A DNA stretch of 64,000 nucleotides from Gammaproteobacteria bacterium (GTDB lineage: Bacteria > Pseudomonadota > Gammaproteobacteria > HTCC5015). How positions within the stretch are numbered: the first letter of the stretch is position 1; the number at the start of each line of letters is the position of its first letter. Made by a program: the position numbers and the translations under genes. Below, one piece after another: positions 1 to 10,762 of this stretch. The DNA is taken from NCBI GenBank assembly GCA_016928055.1, contig JAFGLM010000030.1:31923-95922 (forward strand), read 5' to 3'. The notes below the pieces were generated by a model that was given only the letters and a program-made list of their open reading frames with translations, did no database searches and was not told the origin of the DNA.

Positions 1-1561
<1,561 letters not shown>

Positions 1562-1574
1562 TTAAACTTTTTTG

Positions 1575-2675
1575 TTAATTTGAGTTTTGTAACTGCTTTC
1601 GGATATTTTCTAAAAATACCCGCACAAACACCGCAAACAATCCTGCAAACCCCCCAATGAAAACACCTATAGCCAGCACCAGCATTTTTTTTGGTTTAAC
1701 CGGTGCATAAGGAATCAACGCGGCCTGATCAACTTGAACCACCTTAACTCTTTCAAGTTTGATCGATATCTCCTGCAGAGATGACAGAGTCTCCTGCAAA
1801 TCACGTAACTCATTTATATATGGATCGTCGCTTTTACGATTTGTAAGCACGCCGATTTCAGCTTCCAATGCCTGACTGCCTCGTGAGTATAAAGGCTGCA
1901 TGGTAGTAACCACCGAAAGTCGCTCGCTGTTATTATCGTTAACATAGTTCTGGTTATAATCCAGCGGTTTGCTAATACCAAGCTTTCGTGCTATAGACAG
2001 CGCTTCGTTCAATTTAGCAATTTCATCATTACGTCGTTGCAGGGCCACATCTCGCTTACCCTTAATCTTGGTCGATAATTCCTGGATTTTGGCATGTATA
2101 TCAGAATTAACATTAGCAATCAGTCGCAAACCGGCTTGACTGGAAGCATAATCAATAAACTCATTAACAATTAATGCCGCTTTGTCAGCAGAGCCATTCT
2201 CAAATGCAACCACCGTAACAGGGTTATTGCCTTTTGCAGGAACGCTTATAATTAATTTATCATTGAATCGGTTCTCAAAGACTAGCTCGGCAATTGAGTT
2301 TTTTGGATCACCGGAGAAATACTCAAACAACCCTTTGTCATCAAAAAATTTTCGCCTTAACTCTCTGGATTTCGCAAGTACTATAAATTCGTCAAAAACC
2401 TGCTTTGTATCGTAACCCAACAACCCAAAACGTTTTGCCGAATTAAGTTCGGCAATATCTTGCTCCAGCGGTGGCAAAGTGTACGCTTCAGCCCTGTAAA
2501 CGGGGCGAGCTAAAAAAAGATACAGCACTGTTAAAAACACGACAAACAAGCTGGTGATAACTGCCAGCCACCGATGTCGCCAAACCACTAAAATCAAATC
2601 AGTCAGGCTGATTTCATCTTCATAATACTCGCGATTGTGTTCATCATGACTAACGCGATTCTCATATGCTGCCAT
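1575..2675 (-). CDS. wzz: Wzz/FepE-type polysaccharide chain-length determinant
   Basis: This inner-membrane polysaccharide co-polymerase of 366 residues sets the modal length of Wzy-polymerised chains. It has the family layout: a hydrophobic helix near residues 36-55, a long periplasmic coiled-coil-rich region, and a second transmembrane helix near 331-355 preceded by a proline-rich segment (APVKPKK). No tyrosine-kinase domain is fused, so it is the O-antigen or ECA type rather than a Wzc-like protein. It lies 63 bases downstream of manC and 19 bases upstream of leuS, far from the wzx and wzy genes of this window (23.7-27.2 kb). Its role as length regulator of the polysaccharide made by the main locus is inferred. 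Confidence 0.88.
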   Translation of the reverse strand: MAAYENRVSHDEHNREYYEDEISLTDLILVVWRHRWLAVITSLFVVFLTVLYLFLARPVYRAEAYTLPPLEQDIAELNSAKRFGLLGYDTKQVFDEFIVLAKSRELRRKFFDDKGLFEYFSGDPKNSIAELVFENRFNDKLIISVPAKGNNPVTVVAFENGSADKAALIVNEFIDYASSQAGLRLIANVNSDIHAKIQELSTKIKGKRDVALQRRNDEIAKLNEALSIARKLGISKPLDYNQNYVNDNNSERLSVVTTMQPLYSRGSQALEAEIGVLTNRKSDDPYINELRDLQETLSSLQEISIKLERVKVVQVDQAALIPYAPVKPKKMLVLAIGVFIGGFAGLFAVFVRVFLENIRKQLQNSN

Positions 2676-2738
2676 AGTATTTTACCTTTACCAAACCAAA
2701 TAAATGCTCATGAAAAATATCAAACACTATAAAATATT

Positions 2739-4139
2739 TTATCGCCCGTAGTTATCCTGCAACCGAACAATATCATCCTCTCCCAGATAACTGCCGGACT
2801 GCACTTCAATTAGCTCCAGGTCAAATGCACCGGGATTTTCAAGTCGATGCTGCGCACCTAATGGTATATAAGTCGATTCATTTTCACCGATAATATACTG
2901 CTTTTCACCACAGGTTACCCTGGCTGTTCCTTTAACAACGATCCAGTGTTCGGCGCGATGACGATGCTTTTGCAACGATAGACTGGCGCCCGGCTTAACC
3001 GTTATACGCTTGACCTTGAAACGGCTTGCTTCATCAAGCGTTTCATAGCTACCCCAGGGGCGAAATACGCGTCTATGTAAATTAACTTCCTGGCGACCGG
3101 AAGCCTTCAACTCATCAACCAGCGCCTTGATATCTTCCGCGCGATCCTTATGTGCAACCAATACGGCGTCGGCAGTTCCAATAACGATATGATCTTTTAC
3201 ACCAAGCAACCCAATCAGACCAAATTCAGACCGCACATAACAACCGTTCGAATCCTGTAGTAACACATCACCTGAAACAACGTTGCTCTGTTCGTCTTTA
3301 TCGCCAGTTTCCCACAGTGACCGCCAGGAACCGAGATCACTCCAACCGGCATCCATCGGCACGACCATCGCATTGTTGGTATGTTCCATTACCGCATAGT
3401 CGATTGAATTGCCGGGGCAACTTGCAAACTCTTTTTCCGGTAACCGCAGGAATTCAAATTCCTGCCGAATATTGCTATAGGCCTCCTGGCAGGCGCTCAG
3501 TATTTCCGGAGCATGTTTTTCTAAGGCAGCCAAATACGATTGAGCACGAAACAAAAACATGCCGCTGTTCCAGTAATAATTGCCGGATCGAATGTACTCC
3601 TTCGCAACTGCTTCACTGGGTTTCTCGGTAAATTGATCAACTACGGATATTCCTTCATTGACCGCATGTATATAACCATAACTACTGGCAGGCTTGTCGG
3701 GCTTTACACCAAACGTAACCAGTGCATCTTTAGCCGCCAGAGGCAAACCTGTCTGAACAGCTTGTTTGAATGCATCGATATTATTAATCAAATGATCAGA
3801 CGGCATTACCAGTAATATTGGATCATCCGCTATCTTCAAAGCCTGCATCGCGGCAATCGCTATCGCCGGCGCAGTATTGCGACCTATTGGTTCTAAAATG
3901 ATATGCGTGTCATCCAGTCCGGATGTGCGTATTTGCTCGGCAACCTGAAAACGATGCTCGTGATTACAAATCATTATCTGCGGTGAATCCGGAGCTACGG
4001 TTTTTGCTCGCAGTACAGTTTGCTGTAAAAGGCTTTCGTTACCCAACAATGCCAACAACTGTTTCGGATAGAGCGCGCGGGAAACCGGCCACAAACGTGT
4101 GCCACTGCCACCTGAGAGAATTACCGGGATAAGTTTCAT
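2739..4139 (-). CDS. manC: Bifunctional mannose-1-phosphate guanylyltransferase / mannose-6-phosphate isomerase
   Basis: This type II enzyme makes GDP-mannose from mannose-1-P and GTP, and its C-terminal cupin isomerises fructose-6-P to mannose-6-P. It is 466 residues, the normal length for ManC/AlgA/CpsB. The pyrophosphorylase signature LSGGSGTRLWPVSR sits at residues 8-21 with PKQ just after. FTEKP and YYWNSGMF motifs follow, and the C-terminal cupin has QKHRHRAEHW. GDP-mannose would feed gmd and rmd at 39-41 kb. No phosphomannomutase gene is in the window, so that step must be encoded elsewhere. The gene has a good promoter of its own in the lnt-manC gap. Confidence 0.95.
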   Translation of the reverse strand: MKLIPVILSGGSGTRLWPVSRALYPKQLLALLGNESLLQQTVLRAKTVAPDSPQIMICNHEHRFQVAEQIRTSGLDDTHIILEPIGRNTAPAIAIAAMQALKIADDPILLVMPSDHLINNIDAFKQAVQTGLPLAAKDALVTFGVKPDKPASSYGYIHAVNEGISVVDQFTEKPSEAVAKEYIRSGNYYWNSGMFLFRAQSYLAALEKHAPEILSACQEAYSNIRQEFEFLRLPEKEFASCPGNSIDYAVMEHTNNAMVVPMDAGWSDLGSWRSLWETGDKDEQSNVVSGDVLLQDSNGCYVRSEFGLIGLLGVKDHIVIGTADAVLVAHKDRAEDIKALVDELKASGRQEVNLHRRVFRPWGSYETLDEASRFKVKRITVKPGASLSLQKHRHRAEHWIVVKGTARVTCGEKQYIIGENESTYIPLGAQHRLENPGAFDLELIEVQSGSYLGEDDIVRLQDNYGR

Positions 4140-4168
4140 TGGGTTGATTATGTAAAAAAAGTGGCGCT

Positions 4169-4198
4169 ATTCTACCGTTTTCGAATCCGGCAGCGCAA
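4169..4198 (-). promoter_or_regulatory. Sigma70-type promoter of manC-wzz
   Basis: On the minus strand a -35 box TTGCGC (4198-4193) is followed by an 18-base spacer and a -10 box TAGAAT (4174-4169). Transcription would start near 4162, about 23 bases before the manC ATG at 4139. It lies in the short gap after lnt, so the manC-wzz pair need not depend on readthrough from lnt. Assigned from consensus match only. Confidence 0.55.
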
Positions 4199-4210
4199 AA
4201 CTCAATTGGC

Positions 4211-5740
4211 TTAATTTGCGTTGGGTTTTCCAGAGATCAAAATAGCCGCTCCCATGCTGACAATACACACTATCAGCACCAGCCAATTGCCAAATCGGAT
4301 AAACAACGTCTCGCCCTTGAGCGGTTCGATTTCACTCAGCACCACAGCCTCTTCGAATTGACTACTTCGGGCAACAACCAGACCATTCGAATCGATTACC
4401 GCTGAGATACCACTGTTAGTAGCTCGCAACATAAAACGTGCTGCTTCCAACGCACGCATTCTGGCAATCTCCAGATGCTGGTGAGGCGCCAAAGAATCAC
4501 CAAACCAGGCGTCGTTACTCACATTAACCATAAATACTGAATCCGGCAATTGCTCTCGATAAACTTGCGGATAGGCTGATTCATAGCAAATCCCCAAAGC
4601 AACCGGGTAACCCACCAGATTGACACGACCAGGTAGTTTCGCCGCGGCAATATCCGACATCGGAATATTCACATAGTACCTGGCAAACTCCAGCAAACTC
4701 CGTAACGGCATATACTCTCCGAAAGGTACCAACCGCTGTTTTCTATAGACAGCGCGGTTACCATAACCGATAGTCATAAGGCTGTTATAGTAACGATCAG
4801 CATCGAAATCATGGACAAAAATACCCGTTAGCAATTCCGAATCGTGCGCCCTTAAATCGTTTTCCAGTTTGCGCAAAAACGGTTCAACAGTAAAACTGAA
4901 TGCATGGATAGCTGTCTCAGGCCATATTATCAAATCCCGATCCAGGTAGGGCTCCGTCAGCTCAATATAACGCTGCAGACTGATATCGAGATACCGAGGT
5001 TGCATTTTAATGTGTTGCGGAATGGCGCCTTGCACCAGCGCTATGGATATCGATTTTCCGGCAGGCTGAGTCCAGGTGATGCCTTGCAGAAGAATGCCGA
5101 CGAACAACAACAGGCAAATCATTGCTACCGCTAACAGGCGCTGGCGCGCGTTGCACCCCAGCAATAGTAAACATAGCGCCCCCGCAATAACACTGCTTAC
5201 AAGACTGACCAGTAAAACGCCTCCTATCGGTGCATAACCGGCCAACCAGGTATCCACCTGGCTATAACCAATCAACAACCAGGGGAAGCCGGTAAACAAC
5301 CAGCCACGTAACCATTCGACCAAAACCCAGATGGCAGGCATAACGAGCAGCAATCCCGGAACCGGCTTAACCGGGAACCAACGACGATAGACATAAGCCG
5401 ACAGACCCACATAGCAAGCCATAATCAAAATCAATGCCACGGCAATGAGCGTCGCTACCCAGACCGATGCAGAACCAAAATCATGCAGGCTGTTATAAAC
5501 CCAGGACACGCCCAGGCCAAACATACCAAAACCAAACAGGAAACCTCGTCCAGCTGCACGTTTGGGTGATTGGTCCTGCAACAGGAGGAATAACAGGGAT
5601 AAAGAAATGATGGGCACAACGCGCCAGGCCAGCGGCGCAAAACCCAGCGGCATCAACATACCAGCCATTAGTGCCAGGCAATCGCCCAACCACAATCTGG
5701 ATGCGTTGCAGTGCGCCAGGATCCGCTGAATAAATAGCAT
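4211..5740 (-). CDS. lnt: Apolipoprotein N-acyltransferase
   Basis: This inner-membrane enzyme adds the third acyl chain to the N-terminal cysteine of lipoproteins. It is 509 residues, with a hydrophobic N-terminal half containing several membrane helices and a periplasmic nitrilase-type domain in the C-terminal half. The catalytic triad is visible: Glu in WPETAIHAF, Lys in YRKQRLVPFGEY, and Cys in ALGICYESAYP. A last hydrophobic helix closes the protein. It lies 12 bases downstream of corC, the usual gammaproteobacterial arrangement. In most relatives leuS follows directly; here manC and wzz are interposed. Confidence 0.96.
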   Translation of the reverse strand: MLFIQRILAHCNASRLWLGDCLALMAGMLMPLGFAPLAWRVVPIISLSLLFLLLQDQSPKRAAGRGFLFGFGMFGLGVSWVYNSLHDFGSASVWVATLIAVALILIMACYVGLSAYVYRRWFPVKPVPGLLLVMPAIWVLVEWLRGWLFTGFPWLLIGYSQVDTWLAGYAPIGGVLLVSLVSSVIAGALCLLLLGCNARQRLLAVAMICLLLFVGILLQGITWTQPAGKSISIALVQGAIPQHIKMQPRYLDISLQRYIELTEPYLDRDLIIWPETAIHAFSFTVEPFLRKLENDLRAHDSELLTGIFVHDFDADRYYNSLMTIGYGNRAVYRKQRLVPFGEYMPLRSLLEFARYYVNIPMSDIAAAKLPGRVNLVGYPVALGICYESAYPQVYREQLPDSVFMVNVSNDAWFGDSLAPHQHLEIARMRALEAARFMLRATNSGISAVIDSNGLVVARSSQFEEAVVLSEIEPLKGETLFIRFGNWLVLIVCIVSMGAAILISGKPNAN

Positions 5741-5752
5741 GGATATGAGTTC

Positions 5753-6613
5753 TTACATTTCTGATGCCGGAGCAAGACGGGAAACAAGTAGCCTGTGAAT
5801 ACGGCGCGAATCAGCGCCTAATACTTTGAACAGAAATCCCTGAAACTCGACTTCCTCACCCCGCTTCGGCATATGACCAAGACGTCCGAGGATAACGCCA
5901 CCAACCGTATCAAATTCCTCATCATCAAAATTGACTTTGAAGTATTCATTGAATTCCTCAACTTCGGTCAGCGCCGCGACAAGAAAATGGTTATCAGCCT
6001 GCGGTCGTATATTAATACCTTCTTCAATATCGTGCTCATCATCAATCTCACCGACGATTAATTCGAGCACGTCTTCAATGGTAACGAGTCCGGCCACGCC
6101 ACCATATTCATCGACTACGATTGCCATATGATTGCGGCTGGTCCTGAATTCCCGCAATAGTGTATTTAAGCGCTTACTCTCCGGGATAAACGCAGCCGGA
6201 CGAACAATATCGTGTAAATTAAATTGCTCGTTGGCCTGGGTTGTAAATTGCAACAGGTCTTTTGCCAATAAGATACCAATCACTTCGTCTCTGTTATCAC
6301 CAATAACCGGGAAGCGCGAATGACCGGAAGGCACCACCGTGGCCATAACTTGCTCAAGAGATGCATCGTCATCAACCACCACCATTTGTGAGCGTGGGAT
6401 CATGACATCGCGTACCTGTTCTTCGCTGATTTCAAATACGCCCTCAATCATTGCCAGCGCATAGTTGTCAAACAGGTTGCGCTGTTGCGCATCACGTAAT
6501 AGATCGAGTACTTCGCTTCGGTCCTGTGGTTCGCCCGTGAAAGCGTTGCTAATACGCTCAAGCCAGGATTTACGAGCTGGTTTTGATCGACTGCCTGAAG
6601 TGTCTTCGGTCAT
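5753..6613 (-). CDS. corC: CorC/HlyC-type CBS-domain protein
   Basis: This cytoplasmic protein of 286 residues has a CBS-domain pair (about residues 70-190, with DVMIPRSQM at its start) and a C-terminal CorC/HlyC transporter-associated domain (about 205-283). The family has been linked to magnesium and cobalt efflux. It lacks the membrane DUF21 domain found in larger paralogues, as usual for the copy next to lnt and ybeY. The neighbours ybeY (59 bases upstream) and lnt (12 bases downstream) are the conserved context. Precise biochemical role is not settled for this family. Confidence 0.92.
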   Translation of the reverse strand: MTEDTSGSRSKPARKSWLERISNAFTGEPQDRSEVLDLLRDAQQRNLFDNYALAMIEGVFEISEEQVRDVMIPRSQMVVVDDDASLEQVMATVVPSGHSRFPVIGDNRDEVIGILLAKDLLQFTTQANEQFNLHDIVRPAAFIPESKRLNTLLREFRTSRNHMAIVVDEYGGVAGLVTIEDVLELIVGEIDDEHDIEEGINIRPQADNHFLVAALTEVEEFNEYFKVNFDDEEFDTVGGVILGRLGHMPKRGEEVEFQGFLFKVLGADSRRIHRLLVSRLAPASEM

Positions 6614-6672
6614 AACTAATTCTGTTTGTTGAAAAAAAATATAAGTTTTAAATTAAACATATTTATTCGTTT

Positions 6673-7122
6673 CTAGTACGGGTTGGCAAAGCCCAGCTTC
6701 TGCAATATCTCGATTTCCAGCCTTTCCATCACTTCCGTCTGTTGTGCTTCTGCATGATCATAGCCTTGCAAATGCAGCATTCCATGCACCAGCATATGCG
6801 CCCAATGCGCGGTTACGGACTTACCCTGTTCCTCCGCTTCACGCTTTACAACCGGCGCGCAAATAGCAAGATCGCCCAAAAGTTCAACCTGCTCATCGAG
6901 CCCCACATGCATCGGGAAAGATAGCACATTCGTCGGCTGGTTTTTATGACGATATTGAAAATTGAGCGCTTGCGATTCCTGCTCATCAACTATCTTGATG
7001 CTGACCTGTGCCGCCCGATTTGATTGATAGGCTGCTTTTACCCATAACACAAACTCTTCCGCGGTCGGCATCTCTTCCCAGTCAGAAGAACAATCAATCT
7101 GCACATCCAGACTAACAGTCAT
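6673..7122 (-). CDS. ybeY: Endoribonuclease YbeY (16S rRNA maturation)
   Basis: This 149-residue zinc-dependent endoribonuclease is involved in 16S rRNA 3'-end maturation and ribosome quality control. The diagnostic metal-binding motif HGMLHLQGYDH is present near residues 114-124. A conserved segment with NVLSFP lies upstream of it. The start codon overlaps the phoH stop by 4 bases (ATGA), so the two are translationally coupled, as in most gammaproteobacteria. Confidence 0.96.
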   Translation of the reverse strand: MTVSLDVQIDCSSDWEEMPTAEEFVLWVKAAYQSNRAAQVSIKIVDEQESQALNFQYRHKNQPTNVLSFPMHVGLDEQVELLGDLAICAPVVKREAEEQGKSVTAHWAHMLVHGMLHLQGYDHAEAQQTEVMERLEIEILQKLGFANPY

Positions 7123-8114
7123 TTGTTTTCTGATTTATTTTCATGTTGTTCATAGGCATCGACAATTTGCTGTACCAGCGGGTGGCGCACCACATCTGCT
7201 GAGTCAAACATAATAAATTCGATGCCTTCCACAGATTTTAATACCTGCATAACCTGTCGTAACCCTGAATTCACGTGCCTGGGTAAGTCGGTTTGTGTAA
7301 TATCACCGGTAACTACCGCTGTTGACCCGAAGCCAATACGGGTCAGAAACATTTTCATTTGTTCAATGGTTGTATTCTGAGCTTCATCCATGATGATAAA
7401 TGCATCGTTTAACGTGCGCCCACGCATATACGCCAACGGTGCAACCTCGATTACATTTTTCTCAATCAGTTTGTCGACCTTCTCAAATCCCAGCATTTCA
7501 TAGAGAGCGTCATACATCGGGCGCAGATAAGGATCGACTTTCTGCGATAAATCACCCGGCAAAAATCCAAGCCGTTCACCGGCTTCGACCGCCGGCCGAA
7601 CCAATACCAGGCGTTTGACATAATCCTGCTCCAGCGCCTCAACCGCACACGCTACCGCCAGATAGGTCTTGCCAGTACCCGCCGGACCGATACCAAACGT
7701 CAGATGCTGTGAACGAATCGCTTCGACGTAGTTATTCTGATGGTGACCTCGCACCCTGATATAACCACGACGTGTTCTGATGGTCGCAGCCGATTGAGCA
7801 GATTTATCCAACAGGGCCTCAATTCCAGCCTGCTGCAAATGCAGGTGCACCAGTTCCGGGGTAATGGTTTCCTTTTCGCTTATCCGGTATAGGTCTTTGA
7901 TCAATTCACAAGCGCCATTGATGGCCTGTATTGCACCCTGCAGCTTAAAAACGTTCCCACGGTTGGTGATCTCGATTCCCAGCCTTTGCTCTATCTGGCG
8001 CAGATGCGCATCCATTTGTCCGCACAGATTCGCCAGACGCAGGTTATCTTCAGGTGTCAGGAGTAATTCGAGAAGATTGGATTGGCTGTTCAAGATAGCA
8101 GGAAAGTTGCCCAC
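7119..8114 (-). CDS. ybeZ: PhoH-like ATPase (YbeZ)
   Basis: This PhoH-family P-loop ATPase of 331 residues is the usual partner of YbeY. An N-terminal nucleic-acid-binding-like region is followed by Walker A GPAGTGKTY and Walker B AFIIMDEAQN. The protein starts at a GTG codon (8114-8112); the in-phase sequence LLELLLTPEDN near residue 14 matches the normal N-terminus of the family, so only a few residues of the start are uncertain. In relatives this gene follows miaB directly; here hicA and hicB lie between them. Confidence 0.93.
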   Translation of the reverse strand: MGNFPAILNSQSNLLELLLTPEDNLRLANLCGQMDAHLRQIEQRLGIEITNRGNVFKLQGAIQAINGACELIKDLYRISEKETITPELVHLHLQQAGIEALLDKSAQSAATIRTRRGYIRVRGHHQNNYVEAIRSQHLTFGIGPAGTGKTYLAVACAVEALEQDYVKRLVLVRPAVEAGERLGFLPGDLSQKVDPYLRPMYDALYEMLGFEKVDKLIEKNVIEVAPLAYMRGRTLNDAFIIMDEAQNTTIEQMKMFLTRIGFGSTAVVTGDITQTDLPRHVNSGLRQVMQVLKSVEGIEFIMFDSADVVRHPLVQQIVDAYEQHENKSENK

Positions 8115-8192
8115 ATCGCTTTACATGAAGGATAGTCCAACAAAAATCGTTCAGCTGTGGGTGGCATTTGACCGGACGGGTTTATCAATCTA

Positions 8193-8432
8193 TCAAGCCA
8201 CATTCTGCATGCGATTTGCGTAATCCCGGCCGCTGGTTGAAGGGGGAAGCGGTTTACCATCCTGCTTATATAGTTGCAAGATTTCATCTACGATATGGCA
8301 TAACTCGATAAACACTTCCTGCTCGTTATCCCCATGGCACCCTGCGTAGGCCAAACCTGGGCAGCTTCCCACATAACATTTATCTTCTTCAGACCATTCC
8401 ACAATTTTTACATACCGGTCACTGTCTTTCAT
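8193..8432 (-). CDS. hicB: HicB-family antitoxin (short form)
   Basis: This 79-residue protein has the HicB partial RNase H-like fold. The hallmarks are the N-terminal strand with VEWSEEDKCYVGSCPGL, then the helix that follows GDNEQEV. It would bind and neutralise HicA. The open reading frame starts 14 bases inside hicA, so the two are coupled. It is shorter than typical HicB proteins, and I see no C-terminal ribbon-helix-helix or HTH segment after about residue 65. Autoregulation by DNA binding is therefore doubtful. Confidence 0.85.
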   Translation of the reverse strand: MKDSDRYVKIVEWSEEDKCYVGSCPGLAYAGCHGDNEQEVFIELCHIVDEILQLYKQDGKPLPPSTSGRDYANRMQNVA

Positions 8433-8625
8433 TTGCCAAATCCTCTAATGCAACCTTAACCGCCCTGATCTGATAATGCTTCGCGTCGTCACCGGGTTTA
8501 CCTGAAATAGTAATCGGTTTCGACACACTCGGGTGAATAAAATTCCTGTGGCTGCCTTTGCCTCCCCGATCAATGAATCCTGCTCGTTTCAGGTCGGTAA
8601 TCAAATCCCGGACTTTCGGAGGCAT
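8419..8625 (-). CDS. hicA: HicA-family mRNA interferase toxin
   Basis: This 68-residue toxin has the HicA dsRBD-like fold. The catalytic His is in GSHRNF (about residue 27), preceded by the usual KRAGF and GGKGSH segments. The family cleaves mRNA independently of translation. The start codon lies 10 bases after the miaB stop codon, so no room exists for a separate promoter in the gap. Expression is probably from the miaB transcript. The 14-base overlap with hicB couples toxin and antitoxin. Confidence 0.88.
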   Translation of the reverse strand: MPPKVRDLITDLKRAGFIDRGGKGSHRNFIHPSVSKPITISGKPGDDAKHYQIRAVKVALEDLANERQ

Positions 8626-8635
8626 GGTCAGCAGT

Positions 8636-10021
8636 TTAACCTGTCAGCGTCATCTGCGCTTCCTGGAATCCGGATGCCAAGCAGCCTAGCAGCGAATTCG
8701 GACGCGCTTCGATAATTTCAACATCGACAAAAGAACCGGTTAATTCCGCCGGCGCGGTGAAATTGACGACTCGATTATTCTCGGTGCGGCCGGCCATTTG
8801 CGCAGGGTCTTTTTTGGAGGGCCCTTCCACCAGGATTCTCTGAACGGAACCCACCATGGCATGACTGATTTTTTGCGCATGGTGGTTGATTACATGCTGC
8901 AATGCAGCGAGACGCTGTTTTTTGGTTTCAGGCGATACATTATCCGGTAAGGACGCCGCCGGAGTACCGGGCCGGGCGCTGTATATAAAACTGTACGACT
9001 GGTCAAAACCGATTTCCCGAATAAACGTCATGGTTGCTTCAAAATCCGATTCATCCTCACCGGGGAAACCAACAATAAAATCAGAAGAGATGCTGATATC
9101 GGGACGAATGGCCCGCAATTTACGAATTTTGGCCTTATACTCCAGAACGGTATGGCCCCGTTTCATTGCCGCCAAAATCCGGTCCGAACCGCTTTGTACC
9201 GGTAAATGGACATGGCTGACCAGTTTCGGAATCGTGGAATAAGCCTGGATTAAGGCGTCACTGAACTCGACAGGATGCGAAGTCGTGTAACGAATACGCT
9301 CAATACCTCCAATGGCCGCAACATAATGCAGCAAGGTGGCAAAATCACATATTTCAGTTTCCCTGCTCTGATCATCCACCATCTGGCCACGATAAGCGTT
9401 CACATTCTGGCCCAACAAGGTAATTTCTTTCACTCCCTGCTGCGCCAGCTGTACGATTTCCGCTATCACATCATCCAGCGGGCGACTGATTTCCTCGCCT
9501 CGCGTATAAGGAACCACGCAATAGGTGCAGTACTTGCTGCAACCTTCCATGATGGAAACAAAGGCGGCTGCGCCGTCAGTTTTTGCGGGCGGCAAATTAT
9601 CGAATTTTTCAATTTCCGGGAACGAGATATCGACTACCGCGGTTCGCCTGCCGAGCACCTCATCCACCATTTGCGGCAATCGATGCAGGGTTTGCGGCCC
9701 AAATACGATATCCACATACGGTGCCCGCTCACGGATCGCAGCCCCCTCCTGACTGGCTACACAGCCACCAACGCCGATCACCAAATTGGAATTTCTTTCT
9801 TTCAGCGGTTTCCAGCGTCCCAGTTCGGAAAAAACCTTCTCCTGCGCTTTTTCACGGATCGAACAGGTATTCAGCAGTAAAATATCGGCTTCTTCGGGAT
9901 TGTCAGTCTTTGCGTACCCTCTGCCCTCGCAAAGTACATCCAACATCTTGCCGGAATCGTACTCATTCATCTGGCAACCGTGGGTTTTGATATAGATTTT
10001 TCCGGGCATTGCGGTCTGCAC
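8636..10021 (-). CDS. miaB: tRNA-2-methylthio-N6-dimethylallyladenosine synthase
   Basis: This radical-SAM methylthiotransferase converts i6A37 to ms2i6A37 in tRNAs reading UNN codons. It is 461 residues. The three N-terminal cluster-binding cysteines are C16 (KTHGCQMN), C53 (NTCSIRE) and C87 (GGCVAS). The radical-SAM CxxxCxxC motif is C161, C165 and C168 (GCSKYCTYC). A TRAM domain occupies the C-terminus. It is the first gene of the run miaB-hicA-hicB-phoH-ybeY-corC-lnt. An internal ATG four codons downstream is an alternative start. Confidence 0.97.
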   Translation of the reverse strand: MQTAMPGKIYIKTHGCQMNEYDSGKMLDVLCEGRGYAKTDNPEEADILLLNTCSIREKAQEKVFSELGRWKPLKERNSNLVIGVGGCVASQEGAAIRERAPYVDIVFGPQTLHRLPQMVDEVLGRRTAVVDISFPEIEKFDNLPPAKTDGAAAFVSIMEGCSKYCTYCVVPYTRGEEISRPLDDVIAEIVQLAQQGVKEITLLGQNVNAYRGQMVDDQSRETEICDFATLLHYVAAIGGIERIRYTTSHPVEFSDALIQAYSTIPKLVSHVHLPVQSGSDRILAAMKRGHTVLEYKAKIRKLRAIRPDISISSDFIVGFPGEDESDFEATMTFIREIGFDQSYSFIYSARPGTPAASLPDNVSPETKKQRLAALQHVINHHAQKISHAMVGSVQRILVEGPSKKDPAQMAGRTENNRVVNFTAPAELTGSFVDVEIIEARPNSLLGCLASGFQEAQMTLTG

Positions 10022-10762
10022 GAATCGAAAATGGGGGCGTATTTTACATTGCGCCCGGCAAAAATAGTACGCAAATATGCCGGATGTTAATTGGCAACCT
10101 GACGGCGTTTTTCTCGTGGCACAAATAAAACCACTTCAACTGAGGTGTATGTTTGGTCTCGCTTCTATACACATAAATCCCTGAAATCGAGGCGAAACGC
10201 AAGTGATCCCACATCTGCGAAGATTGCGGTTGAAAACCAAGTCTTTTAATGTAAATACACCTAATGGCTAATCGGACGGGGTTGATATAACCATCAAGGC
10301 TAACAAATTTGCTATAGATACCCAGAATTAAACCGGAAACATCTCGAATCGCTTAGAAAACATGCTAAGTAGACTGTCTAAACACCAATCAAGATCTGGT
10401 ATTTCTATTATGATATTTCATCGAAAAACACCAAAAAATGGTTATTTTAGTGGTGCTTGCGAGAAATCTGCGAATGCTACAAAATACAGCGTCTACTTGA
10501 AGAAACAAGGCGTTCAGGGTACCTCTTTAAGGGGAGTAAATATTGTTGAAAGTAAGTTTTATGTGATCACGATCACATATACTTCGTACTATATTATATT
10601 TCCAAGAATATGTTTTATTGGGTAAAGAGCGCGTTAAAACCAGCAGTCTGTGAGAATTACTAGATACCAGAACCTGATTAGCTCAGTTCAGCGAGACCAA
10701 ATAGAAAGTGAAATACTTACATCGTTTTAATTGTTAGGATGAATTTCAAGGGAGCTGAGAAC
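10022..10762. other. Long intergenic region between miaB and the wecA-like gene
   Basis: This stretch of about 740 bases separates two divergent genes. On the miaB side a minus-strand TAAAAT box (10046-10041) could be its -10 element. In the right half lies a perfect CRP-type palindrome (10562-10577), followed by AT-rich sequence with TATATT-like -10 candidates around 10591-10610. An 87-codon open frame (10362-10625) covers the palindrome but resembles nothing I recognise, so I do not call it. No terminator, repeat or RNA gene is evident. Confidence 0.6.
10562..10577. promoter_or_regulatory. CRP/Vfr-type cAMP receptor protein binding site
   Basis: The 16-base sequence TGTGATCACGATCACA is an exact match to the CRP consensus TGTGA-N6-TCACA. 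It is itself a palindrome over most of its length. It lies about 185 bases upstream of the wecA-like start and just upstream of AT-rich -10 candidates at about 10591-10610, a geometry compatible with activation. The target gene is inferred from orientation; miaB is 540 bases away on the other side. Confidence 0.7.

Noticed and set aside
9275..9880. 201-codon open frame on the plus strand inside miaB
   Set aside because: Lies antisense to well-conserved miaB coding sequence and encodes no known motif; a shadow frame.
10362..10625. 87-codon plus-strand open frame upstream of the wecA-like gene
   Set aside because: No recognisable domain, no good ribosome binding site, and it runs over the CRP palindrome; more likely non-coding leader DNA.
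10674..10702. tRNA D-arm-like sequence (TTAGCTCAGTT followed by GCGAGA)
   Set aside because: No anticodon arm, T-arm (GGTTCGA) or closing acceptor strand follows, so it is neither a tRNA nor a convincing tRNA fragment.
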